Assembly (NCBI RefSeq): GCF_004340525.1
Contig: NZ_SLWX01000004.1
Coordinates: 186,001 to 250,000 of the forward strand
From: Chromatocurvus halotolerans
GTDB lineage: Bacteria; Pseudomonadota; Gammaproteobacteria; Pseudomonadales; Halieaceae
DNA: 64,000 nucleotides
Direction: 5' to 3'
The translations under genes and the position numbers were made by a program. Below, one piece after another: positions 1-7,772 of the stretch. Numbering within the stretch: position 1 is the stretch's first letter; each line of letters opens with the position of its first letter. The notes under the pieces are model-generated. The model did not search any database. It worked only from the letters and a program-made list of their open reading frames with translations, and was not told the origin of the DNA.

Positions 1-633
1 CGACACTCCGTCGGGCTGCGCGATGACAGTGGCGAGTATCTGGGCCGGGTGTGGTTTTTCCGCGATATCACCGCACGCAAGTCCGATGAGGCCGCGCTGC
101 GCCATCTCGCCATGCACGACTCCCTGACCGGGGTAATGAACAGAAACCAGTTCTTCGAACGCGCGGGCGAGGAGCTGCGGCGCGCGCAACGCTACCGGAA
201 ACCGCTGGCCATGCTGATGCTGGACCTCGATCACTTCAAGAGGATCAACGATGTGCACGGGCATGGCGCGGGAGATGCCGTGCTGACGACAACCTGCCAA
301 CTCTGGATGAGTGAATTGCGCAGCGTCGACCTACTGGCGCGCATCGGCGGTGAGGAGTTTGCCCTGCTCATGCCGGACAGCCCGCTGAGCGCTGCGCAGG
401 TGGCCGCAGAGCGCCTGCGGGCGCTGACCAGCGCTGCGGTTGTTACGTTCCAGGACCGGGAGATCCGATTTACCGTCAGCGGCGGCATTGCGATGGTGGA
501 TCCTGATGATTCAACCATCGAGGCCGCACTGCACCGGGCCGACCTGGCGCTTTACCGGGCCAAGAAAGCCGGCAGGAATCGAATGGAGATCGCACCCGAT
601 CCGCCAGGGGGCGAGGATGCCGCGCCTGACTGA
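1..633 (+). CDS. PAS-GGDEF diguanylate cyclase, C-terminal part (5' end outside window)
   Basis: The reading frame is open from the first base, so the gene begins before the window. The first ~25 codons (ending WFFRDITARK) are the end of a PAS domain. A GGDEF domain follows, making cyclic di-GMP from two GTP. The active-site motif is GGEEF, within RIGGEEFALLMP. The RxxD inhibitory site (RSVD) lies five residues before it, so product feedback inhibition is expected. The end reads ALYRAKKAGRNR, typical of GGDEF C-termini. The cyclase identity is secure. The sensory input cannot be judged because the N-terminus is missing. Confidence 0.93.
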   Translation, partial: RHSVGLRDDSGEYLGRVWFFRDITARKSDEAALRHLAMHDSLTGVMNRNQFFERAGEELRRAQRYRKPLAMLMLDLDHFKRINDVHGHGAGDAVLTTTCQLWMSELRSVDLLARIGGEEFALLMPDSPLSAAQVAAERLRALTSAAVVTFQDREIRFTVSGGIAMVDPDDSTIEAALHRADLALYRAKKAGRNRMEIAPDPPGGEDAAPD

Positions 634-722
634 TTTTTTGCTGTCGTTCATGATCAGCGAGGACATTTGCGCCCGTCTCCGTTAACTTACCGGTTCCATC
701 CAGCTTTTGCAGGGACACCACG

Positions 723-2468
723 ATGATGACAAGGTCTTTCAACAGTCGCCCCCCAGCGGGCCCTGGGGTTGCGGGACTGGCTCTGTGTGCCGTTTTGCTC
801 AGCGCCTGCGGCGGGGAGTCGCGGGACGAAACGGCCAGTCAGGCCATGCCGCCAGCGGCGGGCGTTGAGGCGGGCGCCGACCAGAGAGCGCTGGATGTCG
901 GACTGGCCGCCCTCTCCGCCGACCGCGCGCTGACCCGCATCAACACACTGGCATCGGACGAATTCGGTGGTCGCCAGCCCGGCACGCAGGGCGAGGAACT
1001 GACGCTGAACTACCTCGTCGAGGAATTCCGCGCCATGGGACTGGAGCCGGGCAATCCCGACGGCAGCTACCTGCAGAAAGTGCCCCTGGTCGGCATCACC
1101 GCAGACCCATCCATGCAGCTGACCCTGTCCCATGAAGACAGCCAGCTGACACCTTCCTATGGCGATGACTACGTGGCCTGGACCTCCCGCGTGACCGATA
1201 CCGTCAGCGTCGACGCCGAGCTGGTATTCGCCGGCTACGGGGTGCAGGCACCAGAATTCGACTGGGATGACTTCAAGGATGTCGACGTGCGCGACAAGGT
1301 TATCGTCGTGCTCATCAACGACCCCCCACTGGCGGATGAAGACATGTTCGGCGGCCCGGCCATGACCTACTACGGCCGCTGGACCTACAAGTTCGAAAAG
1401 GCGGCGGAGCTCGGGGCAGCAGGCGTCATGATCATTCACGAGACCGGTCCGGCCGGCTACCCCTGGGAGGTGATTGGCGGCAGCGGTCCCCGGGAACGCT
1501 TCGATCTGGTCACCCAGGACCGCAACATGGACAACGCCGCGGTCGAGGGCTGGCTGACAGTCGAGCAGGCCGAAGCCGTGTTCGATCTGGCGGGGCAGGA
1601 TCTGAATGCTCTCAAGGCCGCCGCACTGCAGCGCGACTTCCGCCCGGTGCCCCTTGGCGTCAACGCACAACTCACCCTGGACAACAGCCTGCGCGAGGTG
1701 GATTCCTACAACGTGGTAGCGCGGCTTCCCGGCAGTGACCCGGCCTTGAAGGATGAATACGTGGCCTACATGGCGCACTGGGATCATGTGGGAACGCGGG
1801 AAGTGGACGGTGAAACGGTGATCTACAACGGCGCGGTCGACAATGCCTCGGGCACCGCCGGCGTGCTGGAAGTCGCCCAGGGCTTTGCCGCCATGCCCGA
1901 GGCGCCGGCGCGCTCGCTGCTGTTCATCGCGGTAACCGCGGAAGAGCAGGGCCTGCTGGGCTCACGCCACTACGGTGAAAATCCCCTGTATCCCCTGGCA
2001 GACACCCTCGCCGTAATCAATCTCGACGGCATGAACGTGCTGGGGCCGACAACCGACCTGGTCATCGTGGGCCTTGGCAACTCCACCCTGGATGACGTGG
2101 CCGATGCGGTCGCGGCTGAGACCGGTCGTACCCTGAAGCCAGACCCCGAGCCGGAAAAAGGCTACTTTTACCGCTCGGATCACTTCAGCCTTGCGAAATT
2201 CGGTGTGCCGGCCCTGTTTCCCAATGCAGGCGTCGAGTTTATCGACCGGCCTGAGGGCTGGGGTGTAGAGATGCGGGAACGTTACACCGCCGAGGACTAT
2301 CACAAGCCGTCGGATACCGTGCGCGACAACTGGAACCTGGAGGGGCTGGTGGAGGACGCCCGGTTCTTCCTGCGCCTCGGGTATCGCGTAGCCAATGATC
2401 CTGTCAAACCCGAGTGGAAACCCGGCACGGAGTTTCGTGCAATTCGTGAGGCTTCCCTTCAAGAGTGA
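723..2468 (+). CDS. M28-family zinc aminopeptidase, lipoprotein, with PA domain
   Basis: The 581-residue protein begins with a lipoprotein signal peptide: hydrophobic GLALCAVLL followed by lipobox LSAC at about residue 29. It is therefore likely anchored on the periplasmic face of a membrane. A protease-associated insert covers roughly residues 140-280. The M28 metal ligands are visible: AHWDHVG, GAVDNASGTAG, TAEEQGLLGS (the EE includes the catalytic base), INLDGMN and YRSDHFSLAKFGVPA. This arrangement fits cocatalytic two-zinc exopeptidases that trim peptides. Two ATGs are adjacent (723 and 726), with AGGGA about ten bases upstream. It is a single gene, convergent with the Fic gene to the right. 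The substrate is not predictable. Confidence 0.92.
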   Translation: MMTRSFNSRPPAGPGVAGLALCAVLLSACGGESRDETASQAMPPAAGVEAGADQRALDVGLAALSADRALTRINTLASDEFGGRQPGTQGEELTLNYLVEEFRAMGLEPGNPDGSYLQKVPLVGITADPSMQLTLSHEDSQLTPSYGDDYVAWTSRVTDTVSVDAELVFAGYGVQAPEFDWDDFKDVDVRDKVIVVLINDPPLADEDMFGGPAMTYYGRWTYKFEKAAELGAAGVMIIHETGPAGYPWEVIGGSGPRERFDLVTQDRNMDNAAVEGWLTVEQAEAVFDLAGQDLNALKAAALQRDFRPVPLGVNAQLTLDNSLREVDSYNVVARLPGSDPALKDEYVAYMAHWDHVGTREVDGETVIYNGAVDNASGTAGVLEVAQGFAAMPEAPARSLLFIAVTAEEQGLLGSRHYGENPLYPLADTLAVINLDGMNVLGPTTDLVIVGLGNSTLDDVADAVAAETGRTLKPDPEPEKGYFYRSDHFSLAKFGVPALFPNAGVEFIDRPEGWGVEMRERYTAEDYHKPSDTVRDNWNLEGLVEDARFFLRLGYRVANDPVKPEWKPGTEFRAIREASLQE

Positions 2469-2647
2469 TCAAACGCAGCACCGGCCGGTAGCGCTCGGTA
2501 GTTGAAGTGCAGCTGGAGCCGCGGTGAGTTGATGCGGAAACCCTCGCAGTCCGGCCGGCCTCGCGGTTACGTGACGCATTCAGCTCGTCCTCCCTGTCAT
2601 ATTTGCCGATACAGGCGGATCAGCGGGGCTCCGGATTAGGGGCAGGG

Positions 2648-3784
2648 TTAAACCCTGACGAGTTGCATCAGCGGCTCAAAGCGGTAGGTCGCGGCGCGTC
2701 TACCGGAGGCCTCGCGGACAACCTGCAGCAAGCCCTCCTGTAATAGCACCCGGCTGAACCGGGCCGCCGTCTGCTCGGGAATGCCGGCGGTTTTCGTAAA
2801 CCGACTGTTGCTGAATACGGGCGATGTGAAGAGATAATCCAGGGCTGCAACGGCATATTTCGAGGCGAGAAGTTCGGTGAACTGCTGTTTCATGTCGTCG
2901 TAGAATTGCCGGATAGTGTTTGCGACATCAAGGTTGGCGATCGCCTGCTGCTCCACCGCAGCAAGGAAGAACAGACACCACCCCTCCCAGTCGTCGTTTG
3001 CTGAGACGTCTCTCAAAGCATTGAGATATTGATCTTTATTGTCCTCAAAGAATCGGCTTATGTAGAAGTGAGGGGCTGAAAAAGCTCCACTCTGCCAAAG
3101 CATGAGAGTGATCAGCATGCGACTCACCCGCCCATTTCCATCCTCAAACGGGTGAAGTGCTTCAAATTCCGCGTGTGCGAGGGCTGCACGAAGTAACACC
3201 GGCAGGTCGTTGTCAGCCATTAACTCGAATAGCTTTTCCATGCCCGCAGCCAGGTGCTCAGGCGCCACCGGGACAAAACTCACCACGCGACTCCCTCTAG
3301 CGCCAATATAGTTCTGCTCGCGCCTGTACAAACCAGGAGACTTGGCCGCCCCTCGGCCAAGTGATAGCAGCTGTCGGTGCACACTCTTGATGAGGGATTC
3401 CGACAATGGCTGTCCACGTTCGATTGAAAACTGAGCCGTATTCAATGCCCGTCGGTAGAGTATGGTTTCGATAACGTCAGACCGATACTCAGCGGCTGCG
3501 CCCTCATCGTCCTCCCCAAACTCCGCTTCAAGCTGGAGAATCTCGTCCAGCGTGCTGATCGTGCCTTCCATGCGCGACGAGATCACTGCCTCCTGGCCGC
3601 GAAGCGGCGCGAGGAACAGTTCACTGTTGTGCATTCCCTTTAGCATCTGGTCATATCGTGCCAGCGCGTCAGTCGCAGCCAGCATCCCAGGCAGCAGCCG
3701 CTGATACTCCAGCTGTTGCGGCGGGAACTTACCCAGGTGGTAGTAGGCTGCCGAGCCAAAGTCGAGTTCAGGTTTGCGATACAT
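2648..3784 (-). CDS. Fic family protein (class II, winged-helix C-terminus)
   Basis: The 378-residue protein has a Fic_N region (about residues 30-110), a Fic core (about 125-275) and a C-terminal winged-helix-like region (about 310-378). The catalytic motif HPFEDGNGRVSR starts at His211, as in enzymes that transfer AMP from ATP to protein hydroxyls. The inhibitory motif SSRMEG (residues 69-74, pattern S/TxxxEG) lies N-terminal, which places it in autoinhibited class II. Such proteins have been described as self-AMPylating regulators. The winged helix suggests DNA binding. The ATG at 3784 has only a weak ribosome site. The 170 bases upstream hold a repeated TTTGTYRTTAATR motif, which could be its own operator (inference). 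The target protein is unknown. Confidence 0.93.
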   Translation of the reverse strand: MYRKPELDFGSAAYYHLGKFPPQQLEYQRLLPGMLAATDALARYDQMLKGMHNSELFLAPLRGQEAVISSRMEGTISTLDEILQLEAEFGEDDEGAAAEYRSDVIETILYRRALNTAQFSIERGQPLSESLIKSVHRQLLSLGRGAAKSPGLYRREQNYIGARGSRVVSFVPVAPEHLAAGMEKLFELMADNDLPVLLRAALAHAEFEALHPFEDGNGRVSRMLITLMLWQSGAFSAPHFYISRFFEDNKDQYLNALRDVSANDDWEGWCLFFLAAVEQQAIANLDVANTIRQFYDDMKQQFTELLASKYAVAALDYLFTSPVFSNSRFTKTAGIPEQTAARFSRVLLQEGLLQVVREASGRRAATYRFEPLMQLVRV

Positions 3785-3801
3785 TCAGCTATCCACGCGA
3801 C

Positions 3802-3955
3802 TTTGTCATTAATATTCTTAAGAAAATAATATACAAGCAGCATAGACGTTAATGCCTGAGAGACAAAAGTAGTTGTGCTTAACGATATGCAGATTCGTTA
3901 ACGTCAAAGACGTTTGTTGTTAATGCAGGAACACGCACCAGCTTTGTCGTTAATA
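3802..3955. repeat. Cluster of repeated TTTGTYRTTAATR motifs upstream of the Fic gene
   Basis: Three direct copies of a 13-mer fitting TTTGTYRTTAATR lie at 3802-3814, 3913-3925 and 3943-3955. A fourth, inverted relative lies at 3896-3909 (CTTTGACGTTAACG on the minus strand). A looser copy with core ACGTTAATG lies at 3846-3854. The segment is markedly AT-rich compared with its surroundings and sits just upstream of the Fic start at 3784. The spacing and repetition look like binding sites for a transcription factor, possibly the winged helix of the Fic protein. No promoter elements could be fixed with certainty. Confidence 0.5.
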
Positions 3956-4073
3956 AAAGCCCTTAAACCAACAACAAATAAACCCAGGAATACTGCATAC
4001 CAGATCTCCGCCTGCCCCGACCCTTTTCTCCATACAGGCCAGCATCTCAGCCATGGGCGAACCCGGAGACCCT

Positions 4074-4811
4074 TCAAAGCGGCCCAATCAGAGGGGGCGC
4101 AAGATTATTCCACCAGTCAGAGCGGGCAATAAACGCGCTGCTTAGATGCAGCGGCACCAGCAACGCTACACACGTCAGCGTCGCAGGGTGAAACCGGCCA
4201 AGACTGCGCCGGTCGAACAGGGCGAGCGCTATCAGGAATGGATAGATCACCAGATAAGCGGTCATATCGAGGATGAAGGGGTCAACGCCCGGCACTTTCA
4301 ACGTCCAGCGCGTCGCCGCGGGTGCGACAAGAGCCAGCGCAGCCACATAGGTCAGCCGACGGTGCCATTCCTTATGCCGGCTCACCAGCAGTATTGAGGC
4401 GATCATCAACAACGAGAAGATGCTGATATCGGCAAAATTGTACCAGGTGAACTCGTAGGGACGCTCCATTCCCTCGGCCATACGAATAGCAGCCGAGCGC
4501 TGTGCCGTCCAGTAACCCAGCGGGATAAGAATACCGGTGAGCGCGAAGCCGGCCAGGCCGAGTTCGCGGTGACGCGCGAGGCGCCCCCCGGCCATCAAAT
4601 GCACCTGCCAGGCATAAAGCCCGATCCACGCAAAACACGTGGCCGCATGAATATGCAGCAAGGCCTGAAATTGGCGGGAGCCGGTGGCGACCGGCAGGTA
4701 ATAGGTCAGCGGGAAGCTGAGAAGTACGATGGCCGCCATCGCGATGGCAGTTCTGGCAAAGAACGGTGACCGTTCAGCGGGAGACGATGCCGAGCTGGCT
4801 TCCAGCGTCAT
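4074..4811 (-). CDS. Seven-helix integral membrane protein of unknown function
   Basis: This is a 245-residue protein if translation starts at the ATG at 4811 (MTLEASSASS). The frame stays open upstream to 4901 without a better start. About seven hydrophobic helices can be seen, for example AIAMAAIVLLSFPLTYY, ATCFAWIGLYAWQ, SIFSLLMIASILL and YLVIYPFLIALAL. Histidines sit near membrane ends (LLHIHAATCFAW, ARHRELG, SRHKEWHRRL), somewhat like haem- or metal-binding membrane proteins. I do not recognise the family. Its neighbours give no functional link. Confidence 0.72.
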   Translation of the reverse strand: MTLEASSASSPAERSPFFARTAIAMAAIVLLSFPLTYYLPVATGSRQFQALLHIHAATCFAWIGLYAWQVHLMAGGRLARHRELGLAGFALTGILIPLGYWTAQRSAAIRMAEGMERPYEFTWYNFADISIFSLLMIASILLVSRHKEWHRRLTYVAALALVAPAATRWTLKVPGVDPFILDMTAYLVIYPFLIALALFDRRSLGRFHPATLTCVALLVPLHLSSAFIARSDWWNNLAPPLIGPL

Positions 4812-4929
4812 GAAAAATCTCACAGCGACATCCAGGTTGTACCCTGGTTCATGGTTTGTGACCCTTTTTGGAATCAAGTGGCCTGAACGAGCCGCCAGCA
4901 TAGGCCTACTTCAATGACAGAGCTACTCT

Positions 4930-5232
4930 ATGCAAGAGCACAGCAAGCGGAGAAAAACCTTGAAAAAACCACTATCGGACGTGACGACGTTATCGAAAGA
5001 ACAGCAGGACGAGCTTGGCCAGGCTCTCTATGTGAGTCTGAATCACAAGGTTGACCGGCTTTCGCGTCGCTACGGAATTAATGATCAGGTGGCTACTGAC
5101 TACTTGCTTGCCAGCGCACTGCTGACCGCGGCGAGTCGGTACGACCTGCCTCTGGAAACGATGCCGGAAGTAGCCGAAGGGATTGTAGCGATGCTACAGG
5201 GGTGGGCACCGGGTACGGATACGGTTCAGTAA
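4930..5232 (+). CDS. Small hypothetical protein (about 90-100 aa)
   Basis: The frame gives 100 residues from the ATG at 4930. A TTG at 4960 (giving LKKPLSDVTTLSKEQ) has a better-placed GCGGAG ribosome site seven bases upstream and may be the true start. The product is helical and soluble, with a basic N-terminus and an acidic middle (DLPLETMPEVAEGI). No catalytic motif was recognised. Hydrophobic heptad-like patterns suggest a small helical bundle, perhaps an adaptor or regulator. Divergently oriented from the membrane protein on its left. Confidence 0.55.
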   Translation: MQEHSKRRKTLKKPLSDVTTLSKEQQDELGQALYVSLNHKVDRLSRRYGINDQVATDYLLASALLTAASRYDLPLETMPEVAEGIVAMLQGWAPGTDTVQ

Positions 5233-5313
5233 TAAGCTGGGGGCTCGTGGTGACGCGGTAAAATAGAGAAACCAGTCCAGGCACTGCTACTACAGTTGGT
5301 CTTAGGTCATGGT

Positions 5314-6318
5314 TTAGTCTTTGCCACCTGCCGGGTCCTTGAGCAGGATGAAATGCTCGATCAATCGGATCATCAGGGCTTTCTGATCCGGCAGGCTCTC
5401 CGCCACCAGCAGGGCCAGGGCCACCAGGGTGTTGTCGTTGATCAACTGTTCTACCGGCTTGGCCAGCAGCGCCTGATTCCGCCGCAGGTACCACAAAAAC
5501 AGAAATGAACCGCAGCGCTTGTTGCCATCGGCCAGAGGGTGGTTCTTGATCACGAAATAGAGCAGATGCGCAGCGCGGCTGGCGATATTGGGATAAAACA
5601 ACTCGTCGCCAAACCCCTGTTCAATAGTCGCCAGCGCCGAGGCGAGCCCATCCCCGCGTACCTGACCGAACAGCTCCGTCGCCTCGCCTTTGGCGATGAG
5701 AGTCTGCTTGAGTTCCGCGATTCCAGCTGACGCCTCTTCCAGCGACAGCACGCGCATGTCGGGTTGTTTGAGGCCGACCTCGGCCAGATGCTGCTCATCG
5801 TAGCCCTGCAGCAGGCTCCAGGAGCGGGCGTAATCACTGATGACGCTGGCCACTGCTTCGCCTTCTGCGGAAACCAGCCCCTGACTGGTCAGGGTGCGTC
5901 TGAGAAGGTCTACCGCCTGCTCGAACTCGATGCCGCGTTCGGCCAGTCGACGTTGATTCAGCGTATAGCCCTGGACCAGGTGGTCCTTGAGAACGCGCGT
6001 TGCCCACTGACGGAACTGCACCCCGCGTGGGGACTTCACGCGGTAGCCTACGGAGATGATGACATCGAGGTTGAAGTGGTCGACCTGGTAGATTTTGCCA
6101 TCCTCTGCAGTATGTGCAAATTTTGCACATACTGACCCGCGATCAAGCTCACCTTCTTTGAAAATATTACGAATGTGTTTTGTGACTACCGAACGCTCGC
6201 GGCCAAAGAGGATGCACATCTGCGATTGAGTCAACCAGACAGTTTCCTCCTCCAGAGCTACCTCAAGCTCTGCCTGCCCGTCCGCGGAAGTAAACAGCTG
6301 AACCTGTAAGCCAGTCAC
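5314..6318 (-). CDS. RhuM-type N-domain fused to Fic/Doc domain
   Basis: The N-terminal half matches RhuM/virulence-type proteins: LEEETVWLTQSQMCILFGRERSVVTKHI-like text, then IYQVDHFNLDVIISVGYRV and QFRQWAT. The C-terminal third is a Doc-like Fic domain with motif HPLADGNKR at about residue 260. The ending NKR rather than NGR is as in Doc, which phosphorylates elongation factor Tu. The frame opens at 6333, but AGGAGG inside that extension lies six bases before a GTG at 6318, so I take GTG as the start (334 residues). A perfect 7-bp-arm palindrome lies just upstream. No separate antitoxin gene such as Phd is next to it. The substrate is unknown. Confidence 0.87.
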   Translation of the reverse strand: MTGLQVQLFTSADGQAELEVALEEETVWLTQSQMCILFGRERSVVTKHIRNIFKEGELDRGSVCAKFAHTAEDGKIYQVDHFNLDVIISVGYRVKSPRGVQFRQWATRVLKDHLVQGYTLNQRRLAERGIEFEQAVDLLRRTLTSQGLVSAEGEAVASVISDYARSWSLLQGYDEQHLAEVGLKQPDMRVLSLEEASAGIAELKQTLIAKGEATELFGQVRGDGLASALATIEQGFGDELFYPNIASRAAHLLYFVIKNHPLADGNKRCGSFLFLWYLRRNQALLAKPVEQLINDNTLVALALLVAESLPDQKALMIRLIEHFILLKDPAGGKD

Positions 6319-6337
6319 CCGCCACCTCCTCATGTGC

Positions 6338-6353
6338 CTGATCGAACGATCAG
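6338..6353. promoter_or_regulatory. Palindrome upstream of the RhuM-Fic gene, candidate operator
   Basis: CTGATCG-AA-CGATCAG is a perfect inverted repeat with 7-base arms and a 2-base centre. It lies 20 bases before the chosen GTG start at 6318 and immediately before the Shine-Dalgarno sequence. The position suits an autoregulatory operator, but no known regulator motif was matched. Confidence 0.4.
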
Positions 6354-6492
6354 AGCACAGTCACAGGAACTTTCCAACGTCATTGCTGCAGAAAATTAGA
6401 GCGTAGACGAGTCTGAAAGAAAATAATTACGGCGACAGAGACTCCCCCTAGTATGGGGTAGAGCCCCAATGTGCCGAGAAAGCACGTGATGA

Positions 6493-6569
6493 TGGTCGGT
6501 GTGAGAGGATTCGAACCTCCGACCCCTTCCTCCCGAAGGAAGTGCGCTACCAGGCTGCGCTACACACCG
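6493..6569 (-). tRNA. tRNA-Pro (anticodon CGG)
   Basis: The minus strand folds as a 77-base tRNA including encoded CCA. The acceptor stem is CGGTGTG/CACACCG, the D arm contains GCGCAGCCTGGTAGCGC, and the anticodon stem is CTTCC/GGAAG around loop TTCGGGA, so the anticodon is CGG (reads CCG). The T arm is GGAGG-TTCGAAT-CCTCT. The sequence is very close to E. coli proK. It stands alone between the RhuM-Fic gene and the YdjM-like gene. No integrase or duplicated tRNA 3' end was found beside it. Confidence 0.97.
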
Positions 6570-6682
6570 AGTGACAGGCTTGCTGAGCCGCGAATCATAC
6601 CAAAGCCGTCGCGGACCGCCAACGACCACTTCTGCTATTATTCGACAGCGTTGTCAGCCATTGTCGTTTAAAGGTCAACCAT

Positions 6683-7684
6683 TTGGATCCAATCACCCAG
6701 GGCCTCGCCGGCGCCGCCCTGCCGCAGTCGGTCGCGCGTCGGAAAACCGTGGCGATTGCCGGCCTGCTCGGCTTTCTCGCCGGCATGACACCGGATCTTG
6801 ACGTCCTGATCCGCTCCGATAATGATCCGCTGCTGTTCCTCGAGTATCACCGCCAGTTCACCCACTCGCTGATATTCATCCCGCTGGGTGGACTGATCTG
6901 TGCGCTGCTGCTGCATCCCCTGCTGGCACGTCGCCAGGGGCTGGCATTCAAATCCACCTGGATATTCTGCACCCTGGGCTACGCGACTCACGGCCTGCTG
7001 GACGCCTGTACCACCTACGGCACGTTGCTGTTCTGGCCGTTTTCAGATGTGCGTATTGCCTGGAACACCATCTCCATCATCGATCCGCTGTTCAGCCTGC
7101 CCATTCTCGCCTTTCTCATCACCGGCACGCTGCGCAAGCGGCCGGCCTGGGCACGCCTCGCCATGATCTGGGGTCTCGCCTACCTGTGCCTGGGCATCTG
7201 GCAGCGCGACGTTGCCCGCGACCTCGGCGCGGCGATCGCCATCACACGCGGTCACACACCGCTGGAGCTGGATGCGAAACCCAGCTTTGGCAACATCCTG
7301 GTGTGGAAAATCGTCTACCGAACGGAAGAGCGCTTTTACGTAGACGCGGTTCGCACGGGCCCCAATCCCCGAATCTACCCCGGAGAAAGCCTGCCGGTGC
7401 TCGATATTGACCGCGATCTCCCCTGGCTGGACCCGCAGTCGCAGCAGGCGAGAGACATCGAGCGTTTCCGCTGGTTCAGCATGGGCTATATCACCCAGGA
7501 CCCCGACAACCCAAACCGTATTATCGACATACGCTACTCGCTGCTGCCAAACGAGATGAAAGCCCTCTGGAGCATCCAGCTCGACCCGGCAGCGGGCCCC
7601 GGGGATCATGCGGATTACCGCACCCACCGGGGGGACAGCAAAGCGGCGCTGGCCAGCCTTTGGCGGCTGATCAGCGCACCGTAA
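6683..7684 (+). CDS. YdjM-type membrane-bound metal-dependent hydrolase
   Basis: The 333-residue protein begins MDPITQGLAGAALPQS and continues GFLAGMTPDLDVLI and HRQFTHSLIF, the histidine/aspartate signature of the YdjM (COG1988) family of inner-membrane metal-dependent hydrolases. Four or five hydrophobic segments follow in the first 170 residues. The C-terminal ~150 residues are soluble. Translation starts at TTG (6683), with AAGGT about eight bases upstream. E. coli ydjM is LexA-regulated, but no SOS box was seen here. The natural substrate of the family is not established. Confidence 0.87.
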   Translation: MDPITQGLAGAALPQSVARRKTVAIAGLLGFLAGMTPDLDVLIRSDNDPLLFLEYHRQFTHSLIFIPLGGLICALLLHPLLARRQGLAFKSTWIFCTLGYATHGLLDACTTYGTLLFWPFSDVRIAWNTISIIDPLFSLPILAFLITGTLRKRPAWARLAMIWGLAYLCLGIWQRDVARDLGAAIAITRGHTPLELDAKPSFGNILVWKIVYRTEERFYVDAVRTGPNPRIYPGESLPVLDIDRDLPWLDPQSQQARDIERFRWFSMGYITQDPDNPNRIIDIRYSLLPNEMKALWSIQLDPAAGPGDHADYRTHRGDSKAALASLWRLISAP

Positions 7685-7772
7685 GTACGACACTGCGCCA
7701 GGCGTCGGTCTCCGACGCGGGTTCACCCAGACAGGGCAGTGAGACGGCGACGCATGCCAGAGAAGAGCTGTT

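Noticed and set aside
6493-6569. tRNA-Pro as an integration site
   Set aside because: No integrase beside it and no second copy of the tRNA 3' end was found in the window.
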